From Bacteroides neonati (lineage in GTDB: Bacteria; Bacteroidota; Bacteroidia; Bacteroidales; Bacteroidaceae), in assembly GCF_000499785.1 (NCBI RefSeq), contig NZ_HG726020.1, positions 558,001 through 622,000 on the forward strand: a stretch of 64,000 nucleotides of DNA, given 5' to 3'. Of this stretch, positions 43,884-51,381 are shown in pieces. The translations under genes and the position numbers were made by a program. The first letter of the stretch is position 1; each line of letters begins with the position of its first letter. The notes beneath the pieces are model-generated. The model made no database searches. It was not told the origin of the DNA and worked only from the letters and a program-made list of their open reading frames with translations.

Positions 43884-45239
43884 TTACAGCTTGATCGTTT
43901 TGGATTCAACAAGCAGATGATTTCCTTTGTTAAGCTTCTTGAGTTCCACCTTCAGATTGCCATCGATATCTTTATCTTTGCTGATGACCACAAAGTCCAT
44001 ATTTTCAATATCTTGATCATACGTTTCTTTCTGCTTCTCCTTACGATCGATCCAGGTGCCCGAATTAGCATAAACGCACTCTTCTTGCTTGTGGTTCATA
44101 TAGGTTTTAATCATCGGAATATGCGTATGCCCAAATACGACGACTCTCACATTCGATGTATCGTTTTGAAAATACTGAACATTTGATTGCTGATCTAAAA
44201 ATGAAGTCTCCAAGCCTCCCTTGATGGCTTCACCTACGCGAGTCATAACGGGAACATTATTGTATCTCAAACGTTTTTCCCAGTTTTCCTGCTCGCAGCT
44301 TTCGGCATAGAGTTTCATAGTGATCGAACCATCGGTACTGTTGTTGTATGGCAATAGATCGAAAATACTAAAAGAACCGTTAAAATGTCCTATATTCGTC
44401 GTGATGATTTTCTCTTCAAAACTCTCTTTAGTCGGAATTACCTGTTCGAAAGCTGTTTTCCAGACTTGATAATAGATAAATCGATTCTGTTGAGATTCAT
44501 CCGCAGGTTCTTTTAGCACTACTATGGGAACTTTTGTCTCCTCTCCTTTTTGAGGGAAGTCCAAGACAGAATTAACTGCTACGCGCGAGAAAAAATACCC
44601 GGGAGGAAGTATGGTTCCGTTTGCTCTGTCTTGGTTGGAATAGGGATCGGGAGCCGAAAAGAAATCATATCTATGGCAATGTTCAATCGCCACACAAGGG
44701 TATATTGTAGGATAATAAGTACCCACACCCTGCCTTTCGTTGTCTTGAATGACATGAATACCCGGCAATAATTCGGAAATAAATTGTTCGGGAACAAGTA
44801 GATCGTGGTTTCCATATACGTAGGTTACCTTCACCTTTTTCTCATTGATCACATTCCGCAAAGCATCGAACACATCCTTGTTTGCTTCGGCTATCTTTAA
44901 TAGAAATGCTCTTTGGTCTGCCGTACCATAAGTACTGTTTCTACTTGGAATGTACCACTCGTCGAACAGATCTCCTGCTATCACAAGCTCCTTCACACTC
45001 ATCGAACGACCTGCCTCGATAATAAACTCGGCCAATCGCGCTCTATGGGCAACGCATTCCGAATAAGACAAGTCGGCTCCAAGATGGATGTCACTTATCA
45101 CAATAACCTTATCTCGCTCAATGCTTTTTTCGGAATCGGCATCGAATTGATTAATCGACTCTGTCTCCTGCTTTGTTCTCGAACAAGAAATGAATGCTAA
45201 ACTTATTAGCATAATAACCATGAATACTGAATTTTTCAT
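43884..45239 (-). CDS. Metallophosphoesterase lipoprotein
   Basis: 451 residues. The N-terminus MKNSVFMVIMLISLAFISC ends in a lipobox (Cys19), so it is lipid-anchored in the envelope. Calcineurin-like metal-site motifs are complete: VIVISDIHLGADLS (DxH), IAGDLFDEW (GDxxD), YVYGNHDLLV (GNHD) and VVFGHTHIPM (GHTH). The DIHLG spacing recalls UDP-2,3-diacylglucosamine diphosphatases, but those are cytoplasmic-facing, about 240 residues and without this extension. The substrate is open. It is single, ending at 43884 in convergence with ffh. Confidence 0.87.
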   Translation of the reverse strand: MKNSVFMVIMLISLAFISCSRTKQETESINQFDADSEKSIERDKVIVISDIHLGADLSYSECVAHRARLAEFIIEAGRSMSVKELVIAGDLFDEWYIPSRNSTYGTADQRAFLLKIAEANKDVFDALRNVINEKKVKVTYVYGNHDLLVPEQFISELLPGIHVIQDNERQGVGTYYPTIYPCVAIEHCHRYDFFSAPDPYSNQDRANGTILPPGYFFSRVAVNSVLDFPQKGEETKVPIVVLKEPADESQQNRFIYYQVWKTAFEQVIPTKESFEEKIITTNIGHFNGSFSIFDLLPYNNSTDGSITMKLYAESCEQENWEKRLRYNNVPVMTRVGEAIKGGLETSFLDQQSNVQYFQNDTSNVRVVVFGHTHIPMIKTYMNHKQEECVYANSGTWIDRKEKQKETYDQDIENMDFVVISKDKDIDGNLKVELKKLNKGNHLLVESKTIKL

Positions 45240-45569
45240 ATCTACTTATTTAATAAAATGCTTCATCGGCATCAAGAGAAGAAAAGACTGCTTTAAATTG
45301 CTCATCGATTCTCATCTAAATTGATGATACAAAGTTACAGCAATGCAAATACTCAAAGGTGTCAGATTCACAAGAGTTGAGGTATCATTTTTGCAATTAA
45401 TGTTTCTTAGCACTATTCATTCGTATTGGAGACGATTCATAAGGGATCTCGCTTATCTCTTAACAGTCGTTTACGAATATATCTGTGATACAAAGAAAAA
45501 AAGAGGATGCAGCACAATTTGCCACATCCTCTTTCTGCATTCACCACACCGGGTGACTTAAGTCTTCTT
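45240..45569. other. Intergenic stretch without a supported gene
   Basis: 330 bp between the DUF5606 stop (45570) and the metallophosphoesterase start. The left 250 bp show no credible gene; a 72-codon + strand frame has no family or start support. The right part holds the terminator of the nusB operon. Confidence 0.6.
45501..45533 (-). terminator. Terminator of the nusB-DUF5606 operon
   Basis: On the minus strand a 9-bp stem (45525-45533 with 45501-45509), weakly extended inside, is followed by a T-rich run ending near 45494. Confidence 0.8.
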
Positions 45570-46004
45570 TTACTCAGCTACAGCCTCAGATGGTTTTTCT
45601 GTAGATTCTTCTTCTTTGAAGTCGGTTATTCCGTTAGATACTAAAATATTGTACCATGAAATCAATTTCTTGATATCTGTAAGGTAGACTCTTTCACGAT
45701 CGAAATCGGGCAATACTTCTGCCATAAAAGCACGAAGCTCCTCGGCTGTCGCCTTCTTTACATCAATCGTAGCTACTGCACCATTCTCTTTTTCCTTCAA
45801 TGAAGTCAGCACGTCGCGCAATGGCACTTCTGCATCATCGGTGTACATCGCTATATCAGCCAAAGAGATAATTTTTTCATGACCATAGGCAGGAGTACGT
45901 TTCTTCTCGGCGTTGATTGATTCAACAACCAGCATATTCTTTGCCTGAGAAACAAGTTTATACAATCCCGGTTTTCCGGAGATAGACAAGATAGTCTTCA
46001 ACAT
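45570..46004 (-). CDS. DUF5606-family conserved protein
   Basis: 144 residues. TILSISGKPGLYKLVSQAKN, IISLADIAMYTDD and RERVYLTDIKKLISWYNIL mark the Bacteroidetes-wide DUF5606 family. There is no signal peptide or membrane segment. The N-terminal strand-rich half resembles a small beta-barrel that could bind nucleic acid; that is my guess. The acidic tail (EEESTEKPSEAVAE) is poorly conserved in this kind of protein. Conserved as the last gene of the nusB-yajC-ybbR-coaE cluster. Confidence 0.85.
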   Translation of the reverse strand: MLKTILSISGKPGLYKLVSQAKNMLVVESINAEKKRTPAYGHEKIISLADIAMYTDDAEVPLRDVLTSLKEKENGAVATIDVKKATAEELRAFMAEVLPDFDRERVYLTDIKKLISWYNILVSNGITDFKEEESTEKPSEAVAE

Positions 46005-46026
46005 AGTATATTACTTTTGTTATTAG

Positions 46027-46641
46027 TTATTTTTTTGCTGGGCAAAGGTAGTGAATATTTTTAGATAGAAAAGAGATTAGCTCTAAAACCTGTGGAATTA
46101 ACGGCCTTTCATCATCGTTTATAATTGTGAAATCGGCTTGCGAACGCTTTACTTCATCGCTCATCTGACTGTCGATACGTTTGGTAATCAACTCGCGCGA
46201 AACACCATCACGCTTCATGGCGCGCGCTATACGTATCTCAAGTGGCGCATATACCATCACCACAACATCGACTTCATCTGCAAATCCCGATTCGTAAAGA
46301 ATTGCCGACTCCATGCCTATAATCGAATAAGCATTGTGGGCAGAGACCCATGAACGGAAATGCTCCTTCACACGGGGATGAATGATGCCATTAACCACGC
46401 GGGCATGATCGGGATGTCCAAACAGGTAAGAGGCCAGTAGAGTTTTGTTAAGCTTGCCTCCTTGATAGATCTCATCCCCCAATAAAGCACCAAGCTCCTG
46501 ACGAATAAGGGGATGAGCAACAGTGAGGCTTTTCGCCTCCTCGTCGGAGATGTAAATGGGAATGTTCATAACCTCAAGTAGCCGCGAGACGACACTCTTA
46601 CCGCTACCGATACCACCGGTAATACCTATTTTAACTGCCAT
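46027..46641 (-). CDS. coaE: Dephospho-CoA kinase
   Basis: 204 residues. The P-loop [11 protein letters not shown] is near residues 5-15; the family motifs [26 protein letters not shown] and [20 protein letters not shown] follow. It phosphorylates dephospho-CoA, the last step of CoA synthesis. I start it at ATG 46641 ([10 protein letters not shown]). This overlaps the end of the ybbR-like gene by 11 bp; an ATG at 46659 adds six residues. Confidence 0.96.
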   Translation of the reverse strand: MAVKIGITGGIGSGKSVVSRLLEVMNIPIYISDEEAKSLTVAHPLIRQELGALLGDEIYQGGKLNKTLLASYLFGHPDHARVVNGIIHPRVKEHFRSWVSAHNAYSIIGMESAILYESGFADEVDVVVMVYAPLEIRIARAMKRDGVSRELITKRIDSQMSDEVKRSQADFTIINDDERPLIPQVLELISFLSKNIHYLCPAKK

Positions 46642-47644
46642 AAGAAGAAACTTGTTCAATAAGAAAATCGACTTGCTGAGGTGCTATACGAACGTGGCTA
46701 ACACCCGAAGGCATGCTTTTAAGCCTCACCGTATATTTATTACTGCCCAACTTAAGCAGTTCTTCGTAGGATACATTAATAACAAAATCATCTGCCGTAA
46801 TTTTACTGAAACGACTCACACCCACCTGAAAAGTAACTTGTACTTTTGAAGGAAAAGCTCTGAGCACCTTATCGGCAGGAAAGTTAACGCCAAACAGTGG
46901 TACCTCAACCGTTTTCTCGGTATAAATATCGACAGGCAAGGTAAGCCCAACGGTATTGGGAATAAACTTAGCACCTTTAATATAGGCCAGGGAAATATGT
47001 TTTCGTAAGGTATCGGAGATATTCTCAAACTGTACACGCTGTGTATAAGCTGCCGTAATGGTATCGAGTATATTGGCGGGAGCATAAACAAGAACCGAAT
47101 CGGGGGTGAAAATCGTATCGGACAGATAATATTGACTGGCAGCAGCTACTTTTCCTGCCAATTTGATAGGCACCCATTTAGATTTGCCCGTAGCATAAAA
47201 ATACTCCAACGTATCTGGTTTGATCGACAATAAGTGAGTTGAAACGTTGAGCTGACTCTGTATTTTCTTTTCAAACTCAGAGGCATAGATAACAACATGG
47301 TTGTTCTTACCTTTATAATCGGCAAATTCGAGATTGACCGGAAAAAAGCTTTTACCCAGCATATAGTTCAAGATTACAGTACCTTTGTCTTTGACCTTGA
47401 CACGTAATTCGGAAGGCGGTTCGGAGGTTAATACCGTATTATTGGGCACACCTTTCAGCCGGATGGGAATGGAGAATTCGGCCTCGTAGTCGCTATTGAG
47501 TGTTTGCAGCAGCCAAAAAGCGGAAGCTATAAAGAAAAAAAACAGAAAGATTAGAAACTCTCTGCTTTTACTACTGAGCAGAAAGTCTCTAATCTTTCTT
47601 GAAAACTTTAAATAAATATACTCAAACTTCCTACGTGAGAACAT
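46631..47644 (-). CDS. YbbR-domain protein (CdaR-like)
   Basis: 337 residues. A single N-terminal membrane segment (about 30-48, [20 protein letters not shown]) is followed by about three YbbR-type repeats in the periplasm (for example [36 protein letters not shown] and [20 protein letters not shown]). In Firmicutes CdaR regulates the cyclic-di-AMP synthase, but there is no cdaA here. In Bacteroidetes the gene is fixed between yajC and coaE and its function is not established. Confidence 0.9.
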   Translation of the reverse strand: MFSRRKFEYIYLKFSRKIRDFLLSSKSREFLIFLFFFFIASAFWLLQTLNSDYEAEFSIPIRLKGVPNNTVLTSEPPSELRVKVKDKGTVILNYMLGKSFFPVNLEFADYKGKNNHVVIYASEFEKKIQSQLNVSTHLLSIKPDTLEYFYATGKSKWVPIKLAGKVAAASQYYLSDTIFTPDSVLVYAPANILDTITAAYTQRVQFENISDTLRKHISLAYIKGAKFIPNTVGLTLPVDIYTEKTVEVPLFGVNFPADKVLRAFPSKVQVTFQVGVSRFSKITADDFVINVSYEELLKLGSNKYTVRLKSMPSGVSHVRIAPQQVDFLIEQVSSYGS

Positions 47645-47671
47645 AGGCTCGTATTTATTTTAATTTTTTAT

Positions 47672-47995
47672 TTACTTAGCTGGTTGACTGGCAGCAGCTG
47701 TTGCATCGGCGAAAATCGAATTCTTATCGATCTTGATTTTTACATTGGCAGCAATTTCAAGCACAATGTGATCGTCATTGATCTCTTTAATAACACCATG
47801 AATACCACCGGCAGTAATCACCTTCTGATTAACAGAAAGAGACTTACGGAAATTAGCTATTTCTTTTTGTTTTTTGTTCTGTGGACGAATCATGAAAAAA
47901 TACATGATAACGAACATCGCTATCAGCATGATCCACATCAGAGAACCATCAGGACCTGCAGCGGGAGCTTGCAGAAATACAGTCAATAAATTCAT
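47672..47995 (-). CDS. yajC: Preprotein translocase subunit YajC
   Basis: 107 residues. One membrane segment (about 18-38, SLMWIMLIAMFVIMYFFMIR) is followed by RPQNKKQKEIANFRKSLSVN and a beta-rich cytoplasmic part, GGIHGVIKEINDDHIVLEI. It accompanies SecDF in protein export. Located 42 bp after nusB and 27 bp before the ybbR-like gene in one operon. Confidence 0.94.
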   Translation of the reverse strand: MNLLTVFLQAPAAGPDGSLMWIMLIAMFVIMYFFMIRPQNKKQKEIANFRKSLSVNQKVITAGGIHGVIKEINDDHIVLEIAANVKIKIDKNSIFADATAAASQPAK

Positions 47996-48037
47996 AAGTA
48001 ATCAGTTTTTAGTTTTTTTACTATGTGTACAAAGGTA

Positions 48038-48964
48038 TTAGTTTTTCGCTAACTTACCCTCTTTTTTTAAATGATTAACAATACCATCGAGTGTACCATT
48101 AATAAAGCCACCACTTTTAGGAGTACTGTACAATTTGGCTATCTCAAGATATTCATTCAACGAAACATTAACGGGAATGTTCGGGAAACTCAGAATTTCG
48201 GCCAAGGCACTTTGCATGATAATGACATCCATAAAAGCAACACGATCTAAATCCCAATTCTTGGTATTGTCGGCAATGAGGTGACGATAATAATCGGCAT
48301 TCAAAATGGTGCGACGGAACAAGCGACGAGCAAACTCTTGATCTTCGTCATCTTTAAACTCGGGAAGCAACGGTTGGTTGGCACCCTGTTTCTGTTCAAA
48401 ACGCTTGATTGTTTTCAAGACGAACGTATCAACTATCTCCTTGTCATCATTCCAATACAAACTCTGATCCTCGAGCAATTGGTCGAGTGCATCATTGTTG
48501 AAAATAAAAGATTTGTAAAGCTTACGCCATAATTCGCGATCGGCCTCATAAGTATGATTGGGAGCAGCCATATACGCCTTGTATATATCCGATTCCAAAA
48601 TCTTTTCATACAAATCCTTCACAAAATCCTGATCGTTAGACCACGTTCTTTTCTGATTGGCGATAAATTCAGTCAACTGTTTATTTACTTCAAGTTGAGC
48701 AATAAATTTATTCTCTACAAACTTCATGTCAGGGTTTAAGTCTTCACTGGTAGGAGCCAACTTGGCTTTCGCACTATCAATGCGTTTCTGTGCGTATTCC
48801 GTCAATGCAATCATGAGCATCAGCAAATAGTTGTAGAGGTCATAAGCCTTTGAAAGGCTAAAGAACAACTCTTTCTCCGCTGAGTCTAAATTTTTGCTGC
48901 CGTTCTGATAGTAAGCGTATACTATCTGGATGATTTTAAGACGAATAAGAACTCTGTTAATCAT
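48038..48964 (-). CDS. nusB: NusB-family transcription antitermination factor, long form
   Basis: 308 residues, more than twice E. coli NusB (139). MINRVLIRLKIIQIVYAYYQ begins like a NusB fold and the C-terminal half (about 165-300) has the recognisable FARRLFRRTILNADYYRHLI, DVIIMQSALAEILSFPNIP and NVSLNEYLEIAKLYSTPKS. The central 100 residues are an insertion typical of Bacteroidetes NusB. It acts with NusA/E/G at rRNA boxA. First gene of the nusB-yajC-ybbR-coaE-DUF5606 operon, with a clear promoter upstream. Confidence 0.95.
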   Translation of the reverse strand: MINRVLIRLKIIQIVYAYYQNGSKNLDSAEKELFFSLSKAYDLYNYLLMLMIALTEYAQKRIDSAKAKLAPTSEDLNPDMKFVENKFIAQLEVNKQLTEFIANQKRTWSNDQDFVKDLYEKILESDIYKAYMAAPNHTYEADRELWRKLYKSFIFNNDALDQLLEDQSLYWNDDKEIVDTFVLKTIKRFEQKQGANQPLLPEFKDDEDQEFARRLFRRTILNADYYRHLIADNTKNWDLDRVAFMDVIIMQSALAEILSFPNIPVNVSLNEYLEIAKLYSTPKSGGFINGTLDGIVNHLKKEGKLAKN

Positions 48965-48996
48965 AATCTATATTAATACTGTTATATAACGAGCTG

Positions 48997-49028
48997 CAAA
49001 AGTAGGTATTTTTGGTGAGTTTATGCAA
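48997..49028 (-). promoter_or_regulatory. Promoter of the nusB operon
   Basis: On the minus strand TTG (49026-49028), 21 nt, then TACTTTTG (48997-49004), with the nusB ATG 33 nt further on. Confidence 0.65.
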
Positions 49029-49135
49029 CTAAATTACATTTTTTAATGTACTCTTTCAATATCTTTCGATTTTCTTTTGACAGTTTAAAAAAAAGTTCCA
49101 ATTTTGAGGCCAAATAGAAACCGAATACGAATAAT

Positions 49136-49546
49136 ATGGAAGATTTGAAGAAGAAAATGAGCGCTGAGATGAATGACAAAGAGATTGTATACTCGCGAGC
49201 GGTGAAAGCAGGTAAACGCATTTACTACCTGGATGTGAAGAAAAACCGGAAAGATGAGATGTTTCTGGCCATAACCGAAAGTAAAAAAGTAATAAGCGGC
49301 GAAGGAGATGACACACAAGTAAGCTTTGAAAAGCACAAAATCTTTTTATATAAAGAGGATTTCACTAAATTCATGACCGGACTCGAACAAGCAATTGGTT
49401 TTATAACTAAAAACGAAGAAAACTTGGCACTCGACGATGAGTTGAATCACGAAAGTAACATACTTATTGAAGAAACAGATATAATAGAAGAGTTAAAAAC
49501 AGAAGGCATTGGCGGTAAAATCAATATAGACATTGATTTTGAGTAA
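49136..49546 (+). CDS. PUR-alpha-like ssDNA/RNA-binding protein (DUF3276)
   Basis: 136 residues. The core IVYSRAVKAGKRIYYLDVKK, then RKDEMFLAITESKKVISGE and FEKHKIFLYKEDFTKFMTGL, matches the bacterial PUR-alpha domain (DUF3276), known as a DNA/RNA-binding regulator in Borrelia. The C-terminal 45 residues are acidic. No specific target can be deduced. It is divergent from the nusB operon; the next gene, rplY, has its own promoter. Confidence 0.87.
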   Translation: MEDLKKKMSAEMNDKEIVYSRAVKAGKRIYYLDVKKNRKDEMFLAITESKKVISGEGDDTQVSFEKHKIFLYKEDFTKFMTGLEQAIGFITKNEENLALDDELNHESNILIEETDIIEELKTEGIGGKINIDIDFE

Positions 49547-49553
49547 TCAATTC

Positions 49554-49584
49554 TTTGATAATTCAAAAAGAAAACGTACTTTTG
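49554..49584 (+). promoter_or_regulatory. rplY promoter
   Basis: TTTG (49554-49557), 19 nt, TACTTTTG (49577-49584): a textbook Bacteroides promoter, giving a leader of about 90 nt before rplY. Confidence 0.75.
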
Positions 49585-49599
49585 CACCGCTTTTTGCAA

Positions 49600-49628
49600 C
49601 ATCGTGTGATAAGACCACATCGTGTGAT
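49600..49628 (+). repeat. Direct repeat CATCGTGTGAT in the rplY leader
   Basis: Two identical 11-mers (49600-49610 and 49618-49628), centres 18 nt apart, in the predicted 5' untranslated part of rplY. They could bind L25 or another regulator. No T-run follows. Confidence 0.5.
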
Positions 49629-49679
49629 GGAAGATTAAGCGCAAATAACTTAATTTAGAGTAACACAAAAATTTTAAAA

Positions 49680-50267
49680 ATGAAAACAATTGAAGTAAAA
49701 GGAACTGCAAGAAACATTGCAGAACGTTCTTCTGAGCAAGCTAGAGCTTTGAAAGCTATTCGTAAAAATCAAGGAGTACCTTGCGTACTTTATGGAAACG
49801 GTGACAACGTTCACTTCTCAGTAAGTGTTGAAAGCCTTCGTAACCTAGTTTATACTCCACATATCTATTCAGTAGACTTGTCTATCGATGATAAAAAAGT
49901 AAAGGCTATCTTGAAAGATATCCAATTCCACCCTGTAAAGGACACCATCCTTCACGTTGACTTCTATCAAATCGATGAGAAAAAGCCTATCGTTATGGAA
50001 GTTCCCGTACAACTGGAAGGTTTGGCAGAAGGTGTGAAAGCCGGTGGTAAGCTTACACTGCAAATGCGTAAGTTGAAAGTGAAAGCTTTATACAACGCAA
50101 TTCCTGAGAAGTTGACCGTAAACGTAGCACACTTAGGTCTTGGTAAAACAGTTCAGGTTCGCGAGTTGCAATTCGAAGGCCTTGAAATTCTGAGCGCTAA
50201 AGAAGCTGTTGTTTGTGCAGTGAAACTGACACGTGCAGCAAGAGGTTTGGCAGCAGCTGGCAAGTAA
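49680..50267 (+). CDS. rplY: Ribosomal protein bL25, TL5/CTC form
   Basis: 195 residues, the long form with the L25 5S-rRNA-binding domain (1-95, including SSEQARALKAIRKNQGVPCVLYGNG shown as ALKAIRKNQGVPCVLYGNG) followed by the CTC-type C-terminal domain (about 96-185). It binds 5S rRNA in the large subunit. The typical N-terminal M-K-T-I-E-V-K-G start. It has its own promoter, a repeat in the leader and a terminator. pth and an S4 protein follow. Confidence 0.97.
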   Translation: MKTIEVKGTARNIAERSSEQARALKAIRKNQGVPCVLYGNGDNVHFSVSVESLRNLVYTPHIYSVDLSIDDKKVKAILKDIQFHPVKDTILHVDFYQIDEKKPIVMEVPVQLEGLAEGVKAGGKLTLQMRKLKVKALYNAIPEKLTVNVAHLGLGKTVQVRELQFEGLEILSAKEAVVCAVKLTRAARGLAAAGK

Positions 50268-50300
50268 TCGAGAATCAGGTTCCTGATACAAGATATTTGA

Positions 50301-50346
50301 AACGCGGACTATCACAGAATCATTCTGTGCTGGTCTGCGTTTTTCT
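50301..50346 (+). terminator. Terminator after rplY
   Basis: A two-part stem (50301-50309 with 50333-50341, and 50313-50320 with 50322-50329) is followed by TTTTTCTCTTTC. Confidence 0.8.
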
Positions 50347-50372
50347 CTTTCACCCCTAACCATTCACTTGAT

Positions 50373-50936
50373 ATGAAATATTTAATTGTCGGATTGGGTA
50401 ATATCGGCCCCGAATACCATGAAACTCGTCACAACATCGGATTTATGACGGTAGACGAACTGGCCAAAGCCCATAACGCAACTTTTAAAGACGGCCGCTA
50501 CGGATTCACCACAACCCTCTCTATCAAAGGGCGTCAGTTACTCTTACTAAAACCATCGACCTACATGAACCTGAGCGGCAATGCCGTGAGATACTGGATG
50601 CAGAAAGAGAACATACCGTTGGAAAATGTGTTGATTATCGTAGACGACCTCGCCCTCCCATTCGGCACACTGCGCCTGAAAGGCAAAGGAAGCGATGCGG
50701 GCCACAACGGATTGAAACATATTGCGGCAACGCTGGGTACGCAAAATTATGCCCGCCTGCGCTTTGGCATCGGGAACGAATTTCCACGAGGCGGACAGGT
50801 CGACTTTGTACTAAGCAAATTTGATGAGGAAGATTTAAAAACAATGGATGAGCGACTAACCACGGCAGGAGAAATCATCAAGAGCTTTTGCCTGGCAGGT
50901 ATCAATATAACCATGAACCAATTCAATAAGAAATAA
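50373..50936 (+). CDS. pth: Peptidyl-tRNA hydrolase
   Basis: 187 residues. [20 protein letters not shown] carries Asn9 and catalytic His20 (HNIGF). [19 protein letters not shown] and [32 protein letters not shown] follow as in the family. It releases tRNA from prematurely ended peptides. An S4-domain gene begins 11 bp after its stop, so the two are cotranscribed. Confidence 0.97.
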   Translation: MKYLIVGLGNIGPEYHETRHNIGFMTVDELAKAHNATFKDGRYGFTTTLSIKGRQLLLLKPSTYMNLSGNAVRYWMQKENIPLENVLIIVDDLALPFGTLRLKGKGSDAGHNGLKHIAATLGTQNYARLRFGIGNEFPRGGQVDFVLSKFDEEDLKTMDERLTTAGEIIKSFCLAGINITMNQFNKK

Positions 50937-50947
50937 CTTCAACCGAT

Positions 50948-51367
50948 ATGCCAGAAGCAAGAATAGACAAGTGGATGTGGGCAGTACGCATCTTTAAAAC
51001 ACGTACTATTGCAGCAGAAGCGTGCAAAAAAGGACGTGTGAGCATCAATGGCTCCTTCGTAAAGGCTGCCCGAATGATTAAACCCGGAGATGTGATTCAG
51101 GTCAAAAAGTCGCCCATCACCTACTCCTTTAAAGTATTGCAAGCCATTGAAAAGCGAGTGGGTGCCAAGCTGGTTAGCGAAGTGATGGAAAATGTAACAA
51201 CCCCCGACCAGTACGAAATACTTGAATTGACCAAAATAGCCGGATTTATCGATCGCGCACGCGGTAGCGGACGCCCCACCAAGAAAGACAGACGAAGTCT
51301 GGAAGAGTTTATCGAACCCGAATCAATGGACGACTTTGACTTTGAGTTCGATTTCGAATCGGAATAA
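50948..51367 (+). CDS. hslR: S4-domain RNA-binding protein, Hsp15-like
   Basis: 139 residues. MPEARIDKWMWAVRIFKTRT, AAEACKKGRVSINGSFVKAA and RMIKPGDVIQVKKSPI form an S4 domain; a basic SGRPTKKDRRSLEEF region and an acidic tail DDFDFEFDFESE end the protein. Hsp15 frees nascent chains from stalled 50S subunits, which fits its position behind peptidyl-tRNA hydrolase. Confidence 0.93.
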   Translation: MPEARIDKWMWAVRIFKTRTIAAEACKKGRVSINGSFVKAARMIKPGDVIQVKKSPITYSFKVLQAIEKRVGAKLVSEVMENVTTPDQYEILELTKIAGFIDRARGSGRPTKKDRRSLEEFIEPESMDDFDFEFDFESE

Positions 51368-51381
51368 AAACCGCCGACGAT

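Noticed and set aside
45343..45561. 72-codon + strand frame in a gene-free stretch
   Set aside because: No start context or family; its end runs through the nusB-operon terminator.
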